A stretch of DNA of 64,000 nt. Source: Novosphingobium kaempferiae (GTDB lineage Bacteria > Pseudomonadota > Alphaproteobacteria > Sphingomonadales > Sphingomonadaceae). Under the pieces are notes generated by a model. It searched no databases. It worked only from the letters and a program-made list of their open reading frames with translations, and had not been told where the DNA came from. The position numbers and the translations under genes were made by a program. The stretch spans positions 2,232,001 to 2,296,000 of the forward strand of contig NZ_CP089301.1 in NCBI RefSeq assembly GCF_021227995.1, read 5' to 3'. Positions 52,468 through 61,656 of the stretch are shown one piece after another (position 1 is the stretch's first letter; every line of letters begins with the position of its first letter).

Positions 52468-54852
52468 TTATGCCGTGCGCAGATCGGGACCGGTCAGTAC
52501 GACCGCCTTGCCCGGCTGGAACGTGATGGTGCGGCGGATGTCGCCGCAGCGGATTTCGTGCGTGCCGCCGATGGCCGAGACCACCCGCGCCTGCGCCAGC
52601 GCGCCGCCCTTCCACGACAGATCGACCATGCAGGCTCCTCGCGCACGCAGGCCACGGATCGAGCCATCGGGCCAGGCCGAGGGCAAGGCGGGCAGCAGAT
52701 GAATCTTCGTACCGATGCTCTGCATGAGCATCTCGGTCACGCCCGAAGTGCCGCCGAAGTTGCCGTCGATCTGGAACGGCGGATGCGCGTCGAACATGTT
52801 TGGATACGTCCGCTCCGGCCCCAGCAGGAAGCGCAGGATCCTGTGCGCATGGTCGCCGTCACGCAGTCGCGCCCAGAGGTTGATGCGCCATGCGGTCGCC
52901 CAGCCGGTCGCCTTGTCGCCGCGGATTTCGAGCGACTTCTTCACCGCTGCCGCGAGTTCGGGCGTGTCGTCCGGGTTGATCTGCGCATCGGGGAACAGGC
53001 CGAAGAGATGCGAGACGTGGCGGTGGTGGATGTCCTTGGCATCCGCGTCCCAGTCGTCCTTCCACTCCATGAGCTGACCCTGCGCGCCGATGCGGTTGGG
53101 GATCAGCTTGCCCTTCATCGCCTCGATCTCGGTGACGAAGGCGGCGTCGGTCTTGAGCACCCCCGCAGCCGCGGCGGTCGCGGTGAAGAGCGCGCGCAGG
53201 ATCTGCATGTCCATCGTCGGCCCCGCGCACAGCGAGGTATCGCCATGCCCATGGTTGTTCTCGGGCGAGAGCGAGGGGTTCGTCACCATCCAGCCGGTCT
53301 TGGGATCCTTGACCAGCGTATCGAGGAAGAACTCGCAGGCGCCCTTGAGGATCGGGTAGACGCTGGCGAGATACTTCGCATCGCGGCCATAATCGTAGCG
53401 GTCCCACAAGTGCAGGCTCAGCCACGCGCCGCCCATCGGCCAGAGCCCGAACTGCGCGCCGTCGATCGGCGCCGTCGCGCGCCACAGGTCGGTGTTGTGA
53501 TGGCAGACCCAGCCGCGCGCGCCGTACATCGACTTAGCTGTGCGGGCGCCGGTCTTGGCGATGTCGCGGATCATGGCGATCAGCGGCTCGACCATTTCCG
53601 GCATCGCGGTCGGCTCGGCGGGCCAGTAGTTCATTTCGGTATTGATATTGACCGTGTATTTCGAGCCCCACGGCGGGCTTACGCTGTCGTTCCAGATACC
53701 CTGAAGGTTGGCTGGCTGCGTACCGGGCCGCGACGACGTGATGAGCAGGTAGCGCCCGTAGCGGAAATAGAGCGAGGCCAGCGCCGGGTCAGTGGCGCTT
53801 TCCGAGCCGCGGATGCGTTCGTCAGTCGGCTTGTCCGCCTCGGCGGTACGGCCGAGATCGATGGAGACCCGGCGGTAGATCGCGCGGTGATCGGTCGCGG
53901 TTTTCTCCGCAATAGTGCGGAAGGGCTTGCGCGAAGCCGCCGCGATCTGGCCCTTCGTGATCGCCTCGGGATCGCCGCTGACGTCCTCGTAATTGCGGTA
54001 GCTGGTGGCCATGGCGATGAGGATCGTCACCTCATCCGCGCCACTGACCGATACCTGAGCGGCACCTAGCGCTACCTTACCGCCACCGACGATGACCTTG
54101 ACGCGCCCCTGGAACTTCAGAGCGCCCGCAATGCCGAACCCTTCGTTGTTGGTACCGGCCAGCAGCAGTTCGTCGCCCGGGAGCGCCTTCACCGTCCAAG
54201 CCTTCTGCGGCGAGGTCATCCCGAGATCGACCGCGACCGCGCCGCGCTTGCCCGCCTTGAGATGGACGGCGATCACCTGATCCGCCGGGGACGCCACGAC
54301 AGTGCGTTCATAGTCCACCCCGCCCGCGCGGAAGCGCGTGGTGTGGCGCGCCGCGTCGATGTCGAGTTCGCGGCGATAGCTGCCTGCTTCGGGCTCGCCG
54401 AGACCGGGGAACGTCAGCTTGAGATCGCCCAGCCCCTGATACGGCATCTGCCGCAGCGGCCTCGCCATGACCTTTTCCTTGGCGAGCGCCTGCGCCTCGT
54501 CGTAGCGGCCCTCGAAGATCAGCTTGCGCACTTCCGGCAGTGCGGCCTTCGCCTGCGGATTGACCGGATCGTAGGGGCCGCCGCCCCAAAGCGTATCCTC
54601 GTTGAGCTGGAGCCGTTCCTCGGCCACGCCGCCGAAGACCATCGCGCCGATGCGGCCGTTGCCGACCGGCAGCGCCTCGGTCCATTCCTTCGCGGGCTGG
54701 CGATACCACAGCATGTCGTCGCCGGGAGCGCCCTGCACGCCCTGCGCGGTCGCCGCCTCGACACCGGGCGCGCCGAGCAGCGAGAGCGCCGCGATGGTGG
54801 ACCCGCCCGCGACAAGCTCGCGGCGGGAAACGGCGAAGTCTTCAAGGCTCAC
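52468..54852 (-). CDS. alpha-L-fucosidase, glycoside hydrolase family 95, Tat-exported
   Basis: Inverting 1,2-alpha-L-fucosidase (or L-galactosidase) of 794 residues. Twin-arginine signal AVSRRELVAGGSTIAALSLLG; N-terminal super-sandwich (LWYRQPAKEWTEALPVGNGRIGAMVFGG); linker; then the alpha/alpha barrel with the family catalytic elements: asparagines in YTVNINTEMNYWPAE, acid glutamate in NPSLSPENNHG and aspartate in IDGNFGGTSG. The start is taken as GTG at 54852, overlapping the lactonase stop (GTGA) with GGGAGAGAA upstream; the open frame continues inside the lactonase gene and was not used. It releases fucose from xyloglucan or rhamnogalacturonan side chains for the flanking pathway. Confidence 0.92.
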   Translation of the reverse strand: MSLEDFAVSRRELVAGGSTIAALSLLGAPGVEAATAQGVQGAPGDDMLWYRQPAKEWTEALPVGNGRIGAMVFGGVAEERLQLNEDTLWGGGPYDPVNPQAKAALPEVRKLIFEGRYDEAQALAKEKVMARPLRQMPYQGLGDLKLTFPGLGEPEAGSYRRELDIDAARHTTRFRAGGVDYERTVVASPADQVIAVHLKAGKRGAVAVDLGMTSPQKAWTVKALPGDELLLAGTNNEGFGIAGALKFQGRVKVIVGGGKVALGAAQVSVSGADEVTILIAMATSYRNYEDVSGDPEAITKGQIAAASRKPFRTIAEKTATDHRAIYRRVSIDLGRTAEADKPTDERIRGSESATDPALASLYFRYGRYLLITSSRPGTQPANLQGIWNDSVSPPWGSKYTVNINTEMNYWPAEPTAMPEMVEPLIAMIRDIAKTGARTAKSMYGARGWVCHHNTDLWRATAPIDGAQFGLWPMGGAWLSLHLWDRYDYGRDAKYLASVYPILKGACEFFLDTLVKDPKTGWMVTNPSLSPENNHGHGDTSLCAGPTMDMQILRALFTATAAAAGVLKTDAAFVTEIEAMKGKLIPNRIGAQGQLMEWKDDWDADAKDIHHRHVSHLFGLFPDAQINPDDTPELAAAVKKSLEIRGDKATGWATAWRINLWARLRDGDHAHRILRFLLGPERTYPNMFDAHPPFQIDGNFGGTSGVTEMLMQSIGTKIHLLPALPSAWPDGSIRGLRARGACMVDLSWKGGALAQARVVSAIGGTHEIRCGDIRRTITFQPGKAVVLTGPDLRTA

Positions 54853-55712
54853 TGGATTTTCTCTCCCTCTACCGGCGCGGCAATCCGCGCGTAAGCGCGC
54901 CTTGCGTTGCCTCCCATGATGGCCTCGCGCTCGGCCGGAGCGAGCGGGGCAAGCAGTGTCTCGGCCAGTGCATGGACGCGCGCGTAAGGCGCCGCGAGCA
55001 GGCACACCGGCCAGTCCGAACCGTAGATCAGGCGCTCCGGCCCGAAGCAGTCGAGGAGGTGCGCCATGTAGCGCATGACCTCGTCCTCTCGCCACGCCGC
55101 CGGGTCCGCCTCGGTAACAAGGCCGGAGAGCTTGCAATCGATCGGATAGTCGCGGGCTATCGCGGCGATGCGACCGGCCCAGGGCTCCCACTCCGCCTCG
55201 GCAATGGCGGGCTTGGCACCGTGATCGATGACGATGGAGCCCGGCCCGATGGCATCCAGAAAAGCAGGCACATGCTCAAGCTGCGGCGCGCGGATGAGCA
55301 GGTCGTAGGCCAGCCCTGCCGCAAGCACCGCACGCACGCCGCGCTGGAACGCCGCATCGAGCAGAAATTCCGGATTGGGCTCGTCCTGCACCACATGCCG
55401 GAACCCGACCAGCCGCGCCTCGCCCGCCCATGCCGCAATGCGCGCCTCGACATCCGGCGCCCGCAGATCGGTCCAGCCGACGACACCCGCGATCGAGGCA
55501 TCGCGCCTGGCAAGGTCGAGCAGCCAGCGCGTCTCCTCCTCGGACTGGCGAGCCTGAACCGCAACGCTGCGCGCAATCCCGGCGTCGTCCAACTCTCCGC
55601 GCAGATCATCCGGGAGGTAGTTCCGCGCCAGAACCGAGCCCGGCTCGATCCATTCATACTGCGGCGGGTCGTAGCGCCAGAAATGCTGGTGCGCGTCGAT
55701 TCGGCCTTCCAT
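54849..55712 (-). CDS. L-fuconolactonase (amidohydrolase family 2)
   Basis: Metal-dependent TIM-barrel hydrolase of 287 residues that opens L-fucono-lactone to L-fuconate. Motifs: RIDAHQHFWRYDPPQYEWIEP at the start (metal histidines), VVGWTDLRAPDVEARIA, VIDHGAKP (third histidine), CKLSGLVTEA and YGSDWPVCLLAA (metal aspartate). The order of sequence blocks matches lactonases of the fucose/rhamnose route. The ATG at 55712 opens at the metal motif; in-frame starts at 55730 and 55751 are possible. It is first gene of the operon lactonase-GH95-SDR-dehydratase-SDR and divergent from fucP across 153 bases. Confidence 0.9.
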   Translation of the reverse strand: MEGRIDAHQHFWRYDPPQYEWIEPGSVLARNYLPDDLRGELDDAGIARSVAVQARQSEEETRWLLDLARRDASIAGVVGWTDLRAPDVEARIAAWAGEARLVGFRHVVQDEPNPEFLLDAAFQRGVRAVLAAGLAYDLLIRAPQLEHVPAFLDAIGPGSIVIDHGAKPAIAEAEWEPWAGRIAAIARDYPIDCKLSGLVTEADPAAWREDEVMRYMAHLLDCFGPERLIYGSDWPVCLLAAPYARVHALAETLLAPLAPAEREAIMGGNARRAYARIAAPVEGEKIQ

Positions 55713-55750
55713 CACCCTGCGCTCCCGCATCACTGTCGTATTTGACAGCA

Positions 55751-55779
55751 CTTTCTATATGTGAAAGTTAGCGTCATAT
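55751..55779. promoter_or_regulatory. possible operator between lactonase operon and fucP
   Basis: CTTTC (55751-55755) and GAAAG (55763-55767) form an inverted repeat around TATATGT, and CATAT follows at 55775-55779. The ATATGTG...CATAT pattern echoes the site at 49524-49548 upstream of the alcohol dehydrogenase operon, although the spacing differs by two bases. A shared regulator is possible. Confidence 0.35.
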
Positions 55780-55865
55780 CTGAAACGGCGCAAGACGAAA
55801 TCTCGGCGCGGTTGTCTTGAGCAGCGCACCACGACAGGATGCGCACGGGACGGGAGAGGAAGCGA

Positions 55866-57170
55866 ATGGGTATCAGCATGCCGCCTGCCGCGGCGACAGA
55901 GCTTGCGACCGGGACGGATGACACCGGTAACACCGTCGGGCGATTCGTCACACCGGGCTTTCGCGCCGGGTTCGTCCTCGTCACCGCCATGTTCTTCACC
56001 TGGGCGCTGGCGAACAACCTCAACGACATCCTGATCCGGCAATTCCAGAAGGCGCTGGCGCTGTCCCGCGCGGAGGCCGGGTTCATCCAGTTCGTGTTCT
56101 ACCTCGCCTATTTCCTCTGGGCGATTCCGGCGGGACTGCTGCTGCGCCGCTTCGGTTATCGCGCCGGGCTGCTGCTGGGCCTGGCACTCTACGCGGCGGG
56201 GGCAGTGCTGTTCTATCCGGCGGCGGAAATCCACCGCTACTGGGCGTTCCTGTTCGCCCTGTTCGTGCTGGCATCGGGCGCAGCGTTTCTGGAGACTGCC
56301 GCCAACCCCTTCATCGCCCGTTTCGGCGACCCGTCGCGCGCCTCGCAGCGCCTGACGCTGGCGCAGGCGTTCAACGGGCTCGGCGCGGTTGTGGCGCCCA
56401 CCATCGGCGGTCTGTTCATCTTCTCCGGCATCGAACACAGCGCGCAGGACATCGCGGTGATGTCCGAGGCGCAGCTCCAGACCTACCGCGCGTCCGAAGC
56501 GGCCATGGTGCAGGAGCCCTATCTTGCGCTGGCGCTGTTCGTCGTCGTTCTCGCCATCGCCATCGCCAGGGTGCGCCTGCCGACCATCCCGCGCGGACAG
56601 GACGACAGCACCGGCTCGCTGGGCGCGATCCTGCGCAACCGCCAGCTTGCGGGCGCGGTGATCGCGCAGTTCTTCTATGTCGGCGCGCAAGTCTGCGTGT
56701 GGAGCTACTTCGTCGATTTCGTGAAGCACCTCATGCCCGAAACGCCCGAGAAGACCGCCGCCTACCTGCTCTCGGGCAGCCTGCTGCTGTTCATGACCGG
56801 GCGTTTCGTCGGCGCGGCGCTGATGCACCGCATCCGTCCGACGCGCCTGCTGGGCCTGTTCGGGATCGCCAACGTCGTCCTCGTCGCCCTATCCATGGTG
56901 CTGCCGGGAAGCGCGGCCGTGGCGACGCTGGCGCTGACCAGCTTCTTCATGTCGATCATGTTCCCGACCATCTTCGCGCTCGGCATCCGCGATCTTGGCG
57001 AGGGCACCGCGCTCGGCTCCTCGCTCATCATCATGGCCATCATCGGCGGCGCGCTGTTCCCGCCCGCGATGGGGCTGCTGAGCGAGGTTCTGGACCTCCA
57101 GTTCGCACTGATCCTGCCGCTGATCTGCTTCGCCGTGGTCGCCATCTTCGCCCGGTTTGCCCGAGATTGA
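55866..57170 (+). CDS. fucP: L-fucose:H+ symporter (FucP-type MFS permease)
   Basis: Inner-membrane permease of 434 residues with twelve predicted helices. The FucP signature is clear: TAMFFTWALANNLNDILIRQFQKALALSRAEAGFIQFVFYLAYFLWAIPAGLLLRRFGYRAG at the N-terminal end, FLETAANPFIARFGDPSRASQRLTLAQAFNGLGAVVAPTIGG in the middle, and FMSIMFPTIFALGIRDLGEGTALGSSLIIMAIIGGALFPP in the C-terminal half. GGGAGAGGAA lies before the ATG at 55866. It is divergent from the fucose operon and would bring in the L-fucose released by GH95; relatives also move L-galactose and D-arabinose. Confidence 0.92.
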   Translation: MGISMPPAAATELATGTDDTGNTVGRFVTPGFRAGFVLVTAMFFTWALANNLNDILIRQFQKALALSRAEAGFIQFVFYLAYFLWAIPAGLLLRRFGYRAGLLLGLALYAAGAVLFYPAAEIHRYWAFLFALFVLASGAAFLETAANPFIARFGDPSRASQRLTLAQAFNGLGAVVAPTIGGLFIFSGIEHSAQDIAVMSEAQLQTYRASEAAMVQEPYLALALFVVVLAIAIARVRLPTIPRGQDDSTGSLGAILRNRQLAGAVIAQFFYVGAQVCVWSYFVDFVKHLMPETPEKTAAYLLSGSLLLFMTGRFVGAALMHRIRPTRLLGLFGIANVVLVALSMVLPGSAAVATLALTSFFMSIMFPTIFALGIRDLGEGTALGSSLIIMAIIGGALFPPAMGLLSEVLDLQFALILPLICFAVVAIFARFARD

Positions 57171-57202
57171 GCGACGGGCCCTTGACGTGCGACGTATGAT
57201 AA

Positions 57203-57218
57203 TTGATAGCGCTATCAA
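57203..57218. promoter_or_regulatory. perfect 16-base operator TTGATAGCGCTATCAA
   Basis: Perfect palindrome between fucP and the semialdehyde dehydrogenase gene, 133 bases before the latter. The inner 12 bases are identical to the two sites in the GH2/GH3 promoter 45 kb away. In Caulobacter the xylose genes are repressed by a LacI-family protein (XylR) that binds a similar GCGC-centred box. Confidence 0.75.
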
Positions 57219-57350
57219 CGATAACGGGAGCGGATTCTTGGGCGATCATTGCGATCTCGGCGAAATCCGATCCTGCGCGCGCATTGTACGCCGCGCTGCC
57301 TTTTGCGCTTTGACGGCGATCACCATTTCCACGACCAGAAGGACACCGAC

Positions 57351-58922
57351 ATGATTACCGGCGCCATCCTCATCGGCCGCGAAGAAGCGCAGACGCAGGC
57401 GGGTTACGCAGCGATCAACCCCGCCACCGGAGAGGCGCTGGAGCCGCGCTTCACCACCGCCGGGCTCGACGAAGTGGAGCGTGCCTGCGCGCTGGCCGAC
57501 GCCGCCTCCATCCCCTTCGCCGAAGCCGAGCCGGAAACCCGCGCTGTCTTCCTCGAAACCATCGCCGAGGAAATCATGGGTATCGGCGACGCCCTGATCG
57601 AGCGCGGCATGGCCGAAACCGGCCTGCCCCGTGGCCGCCTCGAGAACGAGCGCGGCCGCACCACCGGCCAGCTTCGCCTGTTCGCGCAGGTTCTGCGCGA
57701 GGGTAGCTGGGCCGGCCTGACGCTCGACAGCGCCCTGCCCGACCGCGCGCCCGCTCCGCGCCCGGACCTGCGCGTGCGCAAGGTCGCGCTCGGCCCGGTC
57801 GTGGTGTTCGGCGCGAGCAACTTCCCGCTCGCCTTCTCGGTCGCGGGCGGAGACACCGCCTCGGCCTTCGCGGCGGGCTGCCCGGTGATCGTCAAGGGCC
57901 ATTCCGCCCACCCCGGCACCGGCGAACTGGTCGCGCGCGCCATCCAGCGCGCGGTAGCGCTGTGCCACCTGCCCGAAGGCGTGTTCTCCTACCTCCCCGC
58001 CACGCGTGAGGCAGGCACGGCGCTCGTCGCCGACCATCGCGTCAAGGCGGTCGGCTTCACCGGATCGCGCCCGGGCGGCATGGCGCTGATGCGCACCGCC
58101 GCCAGCCGCGCGGAGCCGATCCCGGTCTATGCCGAGATGAGCTCGATCAACCCCGTCGTCCTGTTCCCCGCCGCCCTCGCGGCGCGCGCGGAGGCGCTGG
58201 GCGCAGCCTTCGTCGGTTCGCTCACGATGGGCGCGGGCCAGTTCTGCACCAATCCGGGCCTCGTCATCGCCATCGACGGGCCTGATCTCGACACCTTCCT
58301 CGCCTCCGCCGCCGCCGCGATGGGCGGCAGCGCGGCGCAGGACATGCTGACGCCGGGCATCCATTCGGCCTATGTCGAGGGCGTCGACGCGCTGGCGGGC
58401 CACGCCGCCGTCACCACGCTGGCGCGCGGCGTCGAGCCCACCGGTCCGCACCAGGCGCAGGGCGCGCTGTTCAAGACGAGCGCGGCGGATTTCCTTGCCG
58501 ATCCGGCGCTCGGGGCCGAGGTTTTCGGCTCCTCCTCGCTCGTCATCACCGTCACCGACATGGCCGAGGCGACCCACGTCATCGCCGCGCTGGAAGGCCA
58601 GCTGACCGCCACCCTGATCCTCGACGCCGAGGACGAAGCGGAGGCAGCGAAGCTGCTGCCGGTGCTGGAGCGCAAGGTCGGCCGCATCCTCGTCAACGGC
58701 TGGCCGACCGGCGTCGAAGTGTGCCATGCGATGGTCCACGGCGGGCCGTTCCCCTCGACTTCGGATGGGCGTACAACCTCGGTCGGCGCCATGGCGATCG
58801 AGCGTTTCCTGCGCCCGGTCTGCTACCAGAACATGCCGTCGGCCCTGCTTCCCGAGGGCCTGCGCGACGCAAATCCGTGGAATGCGCCGCGCCGCATCGA
58901 CGGTGTCCTGACGACGTACTGA
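57351..58922 (+). CDS. alpha-ketoglutaric semialdehyde dehydrogenase (2,5-dioxopentanoate dehydrogenase)
   Basis: NADP-type aldehyde dehydrogenase of 523 residues that produces 2-oxoglutarate, last step of non-phosphorylative pentose and hexarate pathways. Motifs: [35 protein letters not shown] (cofactor fold), [13 protein letters not shown], catalytic glutamate in [10 protein letters not shown] (about 262) and cysteine in [10 protein letters not shown] (about 299), and the terminal [21 protein letters not shown] typical of this branch. The ATG at 57351 follows AAGGA; the open frame to 57249 lacks a site. Operon with the XylD-like gene 24 bases on. The palindrome upstream suggests sugar-controlled derepression. 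Confidence 0.9.
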   Translation: MITGAILIGREEAQTQAGYAAINPATGEALEPRFTTAGLDEVERACALADAASIPFAEAEPETRAVFLETIAEEIMGIGDALIERGMAETGLPRGRLENERGRTTGQLRLFAQVLREGSWAGLTLDSALPDRAPAPRPDLRVRKVALGPVVVFGASNFPLAFSVAGGDTASAFAAGCPVIVKGHSAHPGTGELVARAIQRAVALCHLPEGVFSYLPATREAGTALVADHRVKAVGFTGSRPGGMALMRTAASRAEPIPVYAEMSSINPVVLFPAALAARAEALGAAFVGSLTMGAGQFCTNPGLVIAIDGPDLDTFLASAAAAMGGSAAQDMLTPGIHSAYVEGVDALAGHAAVTTLARGVEPTGPHQAQGALFKTSAADFLADPALGAEVFGSSSLVITVTDMAEATHVIAALEGQLTATLILDAEDEAEAAKLLPVLERKVGRILVNGWPTGVEVCHAMVHGGPFPSTSDGRTTSVGAMAIERFLRPVCYQNMPSALLPEGLRDANPWNAPRRIDGVLTTY

Positions 58923-58945
58923 ACGACACCTAGAAGGTACTGAAG

Positions 58946-60727
58946 ATGACCGACGCCCCGTCGACACGCCGCTTCCGCTCGCAGGACTGGTTCTCGGACC
59001 CGGCCAGGTCGGACATGGTGGCGCTCTACCTCGAGCGCTTCATGAACTACGGCGTGACCCCGGCGGAATTGCGATCGGGGCGTCCGATCATCGGCATCGC
59101 CCAGTCGGGCAGCGACCTCTCCCCCTGCAACCGCATCCACCTCGACCTCGCCAAGCGGGTGCGGGACGGGATCCGCGATGCGGGGGGGATCGCGATGGAG
59201 TTTCCGGTCCATCCGATCTTCGAGAACTGCCGCCGCCCGACTGCCGCGCTCGACCGCAACCTTGCCTACATGGGGCTGGTCGAGATCCTCTACGGCTACC
59301 CCATCGACGCGGTCGTGCTGACCACCGGTTGCGACAAGACCACGCCCTCGCAGGTCATGGCCGCTTCCACCGTCGATATTCCCGCCATCGTCCTGTCCGG
59401 CGGGCCGATGCTCGACGGCTGGCACGAGGGCGACCTCGTCGGATCGGGCACGGTGATCTGGCGCAGCCGCCGCAAGCTGGCGGCGGGCGAGATCGACGAG
59501 GAGGAGTTCCTCCAGCGCGCCTGCGACAGCGCGCCGTCCGCCGGGCACTGCAACACCATGGGCACCGCCTCCACCATGAACGCGGTGGCCGAGGCGCTCG
59601 GCCTCTCGCTCCCCGGCTGCGCGGCCATCCCGGCGCCTTACCGCGAGCGCGGACAGTACGCCTATGAAACCGGCCGCCGCATCGTCGAGATGGCCTACGA
59701 AGACCTGCGCCCCTCGAAGATCCTCACGCGCGACAGCTTCCTCAACGCCATCCGCGTCGTCAGCGCCATCGGCGGGTCGAGCAACGCGCAGCCGCACGTC
59801 ATGGCGATGGCGCGCCACGCGGGTGTCGAGCTTCACGCGTCGGACTGGACCGAGCACGGCTACGATCTGCCGCTGATCGTCGACATGCAGCCCGCCGGGC
59901 GCTTCCTTGGCGAACGCTTCCACCGCGCCGGCGGCGTGCCTGCGGTCATGTGGGAGCTGCAACAGGCGGGCGTGCTGGCGCAGGACTGCCTGACCGTCAC
60001 CGGCGAGACGCTGGCCGACAACCTCGAAGGCCGCGAGGCGCGCGACCGCGAGGTCATCCGCCCCTTCGCCGAACCGCTGCGCGAGAAGGCGGGCTTCCTC
60101 GTCCTCTCGGGCAACCTGTTCGACTTCGGCATCATGAAGACCTCGGTCATCAGCGCCGAGTTCCAGAACCGCTATCTCTCGCGCCCCGGCTCCGAGGGCG
60201 TGTTCGAGGGTCGCGCGATCGTGTTCGAGGGCGGCGAGGACTACCACCACCGCATCAACGACCCTTCGCTGAACATCGACGCCGACTGCATCCTCGTCAT
60301 GCGCGGGGCCGGGCCGATGGGCTGGCCGGGCTCGGCCGAAGTCGTCAACATGCAGCCGCCCGACGCGCTGATCCGCAGCGGCGTGCAGTGGCTGCCGACG
60401 CTCGGCGACGGGCGCCAGTCGGGCACGTCGGACAGCCCCTCGATCCTCAACTGCTCACCCGAAAGCGCGGCGGGCGGCGGGCTGTCGTGGCTGCGCACCG
60501 GCGACACGATCCGCATCGACATCAACGCGGGCGCCTGCAACGCGCTGGTCGACGAGGCCGAAATCGCCCGCCGCAAGACCGAGACGCCGCCCCCGGTGCC
60601 GCAGAGCCATACCCCATGGGAGGAACTCTTCCGCGAGAAGACCGGCCAGATGGCCGAGGGCGCGGTGATGGAGATGGCGGTGAAGTATCGCCGCATCGCC
60701 GAGAAGACGCCGCGACATAACCACTGA
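58946..60727 (+). CDS. xylD: D-xylonate / L-arabonate dehydratase (IlvD/Edd family)
   Basis: Iron-sulfur dehydratase of 593 residues giving 2-keto-3-deoxy-pentonate. Cluster cysteines are in SGSDLSPCNRIH (about 61), TTGCDKTTP (about 129) and SAGHCNTMGTAS (about 202). The whole sequence, from RFRSQDWFSDPARSDMVALYL to the C-terminal PRHNH, looks like Caulobacter XylD as remembered. Substrate choice between xylonate and arabonate cannot be settled by sight. It is co-transcribed with the semialdehyde dehydrogenase. Pentose dehydrogenase, lactonase and 2-keto-3-deoxy-pentonate dehydratase are not in the window. The start at 58946 is 10 bases after GAAGGT-like sequence. Confidence 0.88.
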   Translation: MTDAPSTRRFRSQDWFSDPARSDMVALYLERFMNYGVTPAELRSGRPIIGIAQSGSDLSPCNRIHLDLAKRVRDGIRDAGGIAMEFPVHPIFENCRRPTAALDRNLAYMGLVEILYGYPIDAVVLTTGCDKTTPSQVMAASTVDIPAIVLSGGPMLDGWHEGDLVGSGTVIWRSRRKLAAGEIDEEEFLQRACDSAPSAGHCNTMGTASTMNAVAEALGLSLPGCAAIPAPYRERGQYAYETGRRIVEMAYEDLRPSKILTRDSFLNAIRVVSAIGGSSNAQPHVMAMARHAGVELHASDWTEHGYDLPLIVDMQPAGRFLGERFHRAGGVPAVMWELQQAGVLAQDCLTVTGETLADNLEGREARDREVIRPFAEPLREKAGFLVLSGNLFDFGIMKTSVISAEFQNRYLSRPGSEGVFEGRAIVFEGGEDYHHRINDPSLNIDADCILVMRGAGPMGWPGSAEVVNMQPPDALIRSGVQWLPTLGDGRQSGTSDSPSILNCSPESAAGGGLSWLRTGDTIRIDINAGACNALVDEAEIARRKTETPPPVPQSHTPWEELFREKTGQMAEGAVMEMAVKYRRIAEKTPRHNH

Positions 60728-60745
60728 GGGGGAAACGCCAACTTT

Positions 60746-60820
60746 CGTCATTGCGAGCGTAGCGAAGCAATCCACGGCAGGCCCGCGCCGCCGGATCGCT
60801 TCGCTATGCTCGCAATGACG
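60746..60820. repeat. imperfect palindromic intergenic repeat
   Basis: CGTCATTGCGAGCGTAGCG at 60746-60764 is mirrored by CGCTATGCTCGCAATGACG at 60802-60820; the inner arms GAAGCAATCC and GGATCGCTTC also pair. This is the widely dispersed CGTCATTGCGAGC type of extragenic element known from many proteobacteria. It lies after the XylD stop and can fold into one long hairpin. Confidence 0.75.
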
Positions 60821-60894
60821 AGGTATGTCGCTGCACCCCGCCCTTCCCCCCGTGCGCGTGAAGGCCTACATCACCTCCCGCAAGGAGAGGCCAC

Positions 60895-61656
60895 ATGCTT
60901 GAAATCCACCAGTTCCCCTGCCTGTCCGACAACTACGGCTACCTGCTCCACGACCCGGAGAGCCAGGAAACCGTCTGCATCGACACCCCCGACGCGGACG
61001 AGTACCTGCGGCAGGCGGGCCGCAAGGGCTGGCAGATCACGCAGATCTGGAACACCCACTGGCACCGCGACCACGCGGGCGGCAACGCGGCTATCAAGGC
61101 CGTCACGAACTGCCGCGTCACCGCTCCGAAGGGCGACGCCGACAAGATCGAGGGCATCGACCGCACCGTCGGACAGGGCGACATCGTCACCATCGGCCAC
61201 CGGCAGGCCTTCGTGATCGACGTCGGCGGCCACACCAACGGCCACATCGCCTACCACCTGCCCGGATCATGCACCGCCTTCGTCGGCGACGCGCTGTTCG
61301 CGCTCGGCTGCGGCCGCATGTTCGAGGGCGAACCGGCGCAGTTCTGGGCCTCGCTCAAGCGGCTGAAGGCGCTGCCCGGTGAGACCATGATCTACTGCGC
61401 GCACGAATACACCGCGGCCAACGCCCGCTTCGCGCTCCACGCCGACCCCGACAATGCCGACCTCCAGGCCTATGCCGAGGACGTGACGCGCCGCCGCGAC
61501 AAGGGCCTGCCCACGGTGCCGACCAAGCTGGAACGCGAACTGCGCGCCAACCCGTTCCTGCGCGCCGACGATCCCGACATGCAGCGCCGCTGGGGCCACC
61601 CCGGCGACGCCGTGGCGACCTTCGCCGCGCTCAGGAGCGCGAAGGACTCGTTCTGA
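60895..61656 (+). CDS. gloB: hydroxyacylglutathione hydrolase (glyoxalase II)
   Basis: Metallo-beta-lactamase-fold thioesterase of 253 residues that hydrolyses S-lactoylglutathione to D-lactate and glutathione. Metal motif NTHWHRDHAGG (about 53-63), HTNGHIAYHLPG and FVGDALFALGCGRMFEG follow, and the substrate-binding C-terminal part CAHEYTAANARFALHADPDN is the family hallmark. GGAGAGG precedes the ATG at 60895. The stop overlaps the next start by one base (TGATG). It completes the carbonyl-defence theme with DJ-1 and aldo/keto reductases, though those are 30 kb away. Confidence 0.93.
   Translation: MLEIHQFPCLSDNYGYLLHDPESQETVCIDTPDADEYLRQAGRKGWQITQIWNTHWHRDHAGGNAAIKAVTNCRVTAPKGDADKIEGIDRTVGQGDIVTIGHRQAFVIDVGGHTNGHIAYHLPGSCTAFVGDALFALGCGRMFEGEPAQFWASLKRLKALPGETMIYCAHEYTAANARFALHADPDNADLQAYAEDVTRRRDKGLPTVPTKLERELRANPFLRADDPDMQRRWGHPGDAVATFAALRSAKDSF

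Noticed and set aside
54067..54078. CTAGCGCTACC stretch similar to the regulon palindrome
   Set aside because: It is inside the GH95 coding sequence, arms do not match well, and no promoter is expected there.
57246..58967. 573-codon minus-strand frame opposite the semialdehyde dehydrogenase
   Set aside because: The plus strand carries the ALDH catalytic Cys and Glu; the minus translation has no domain.
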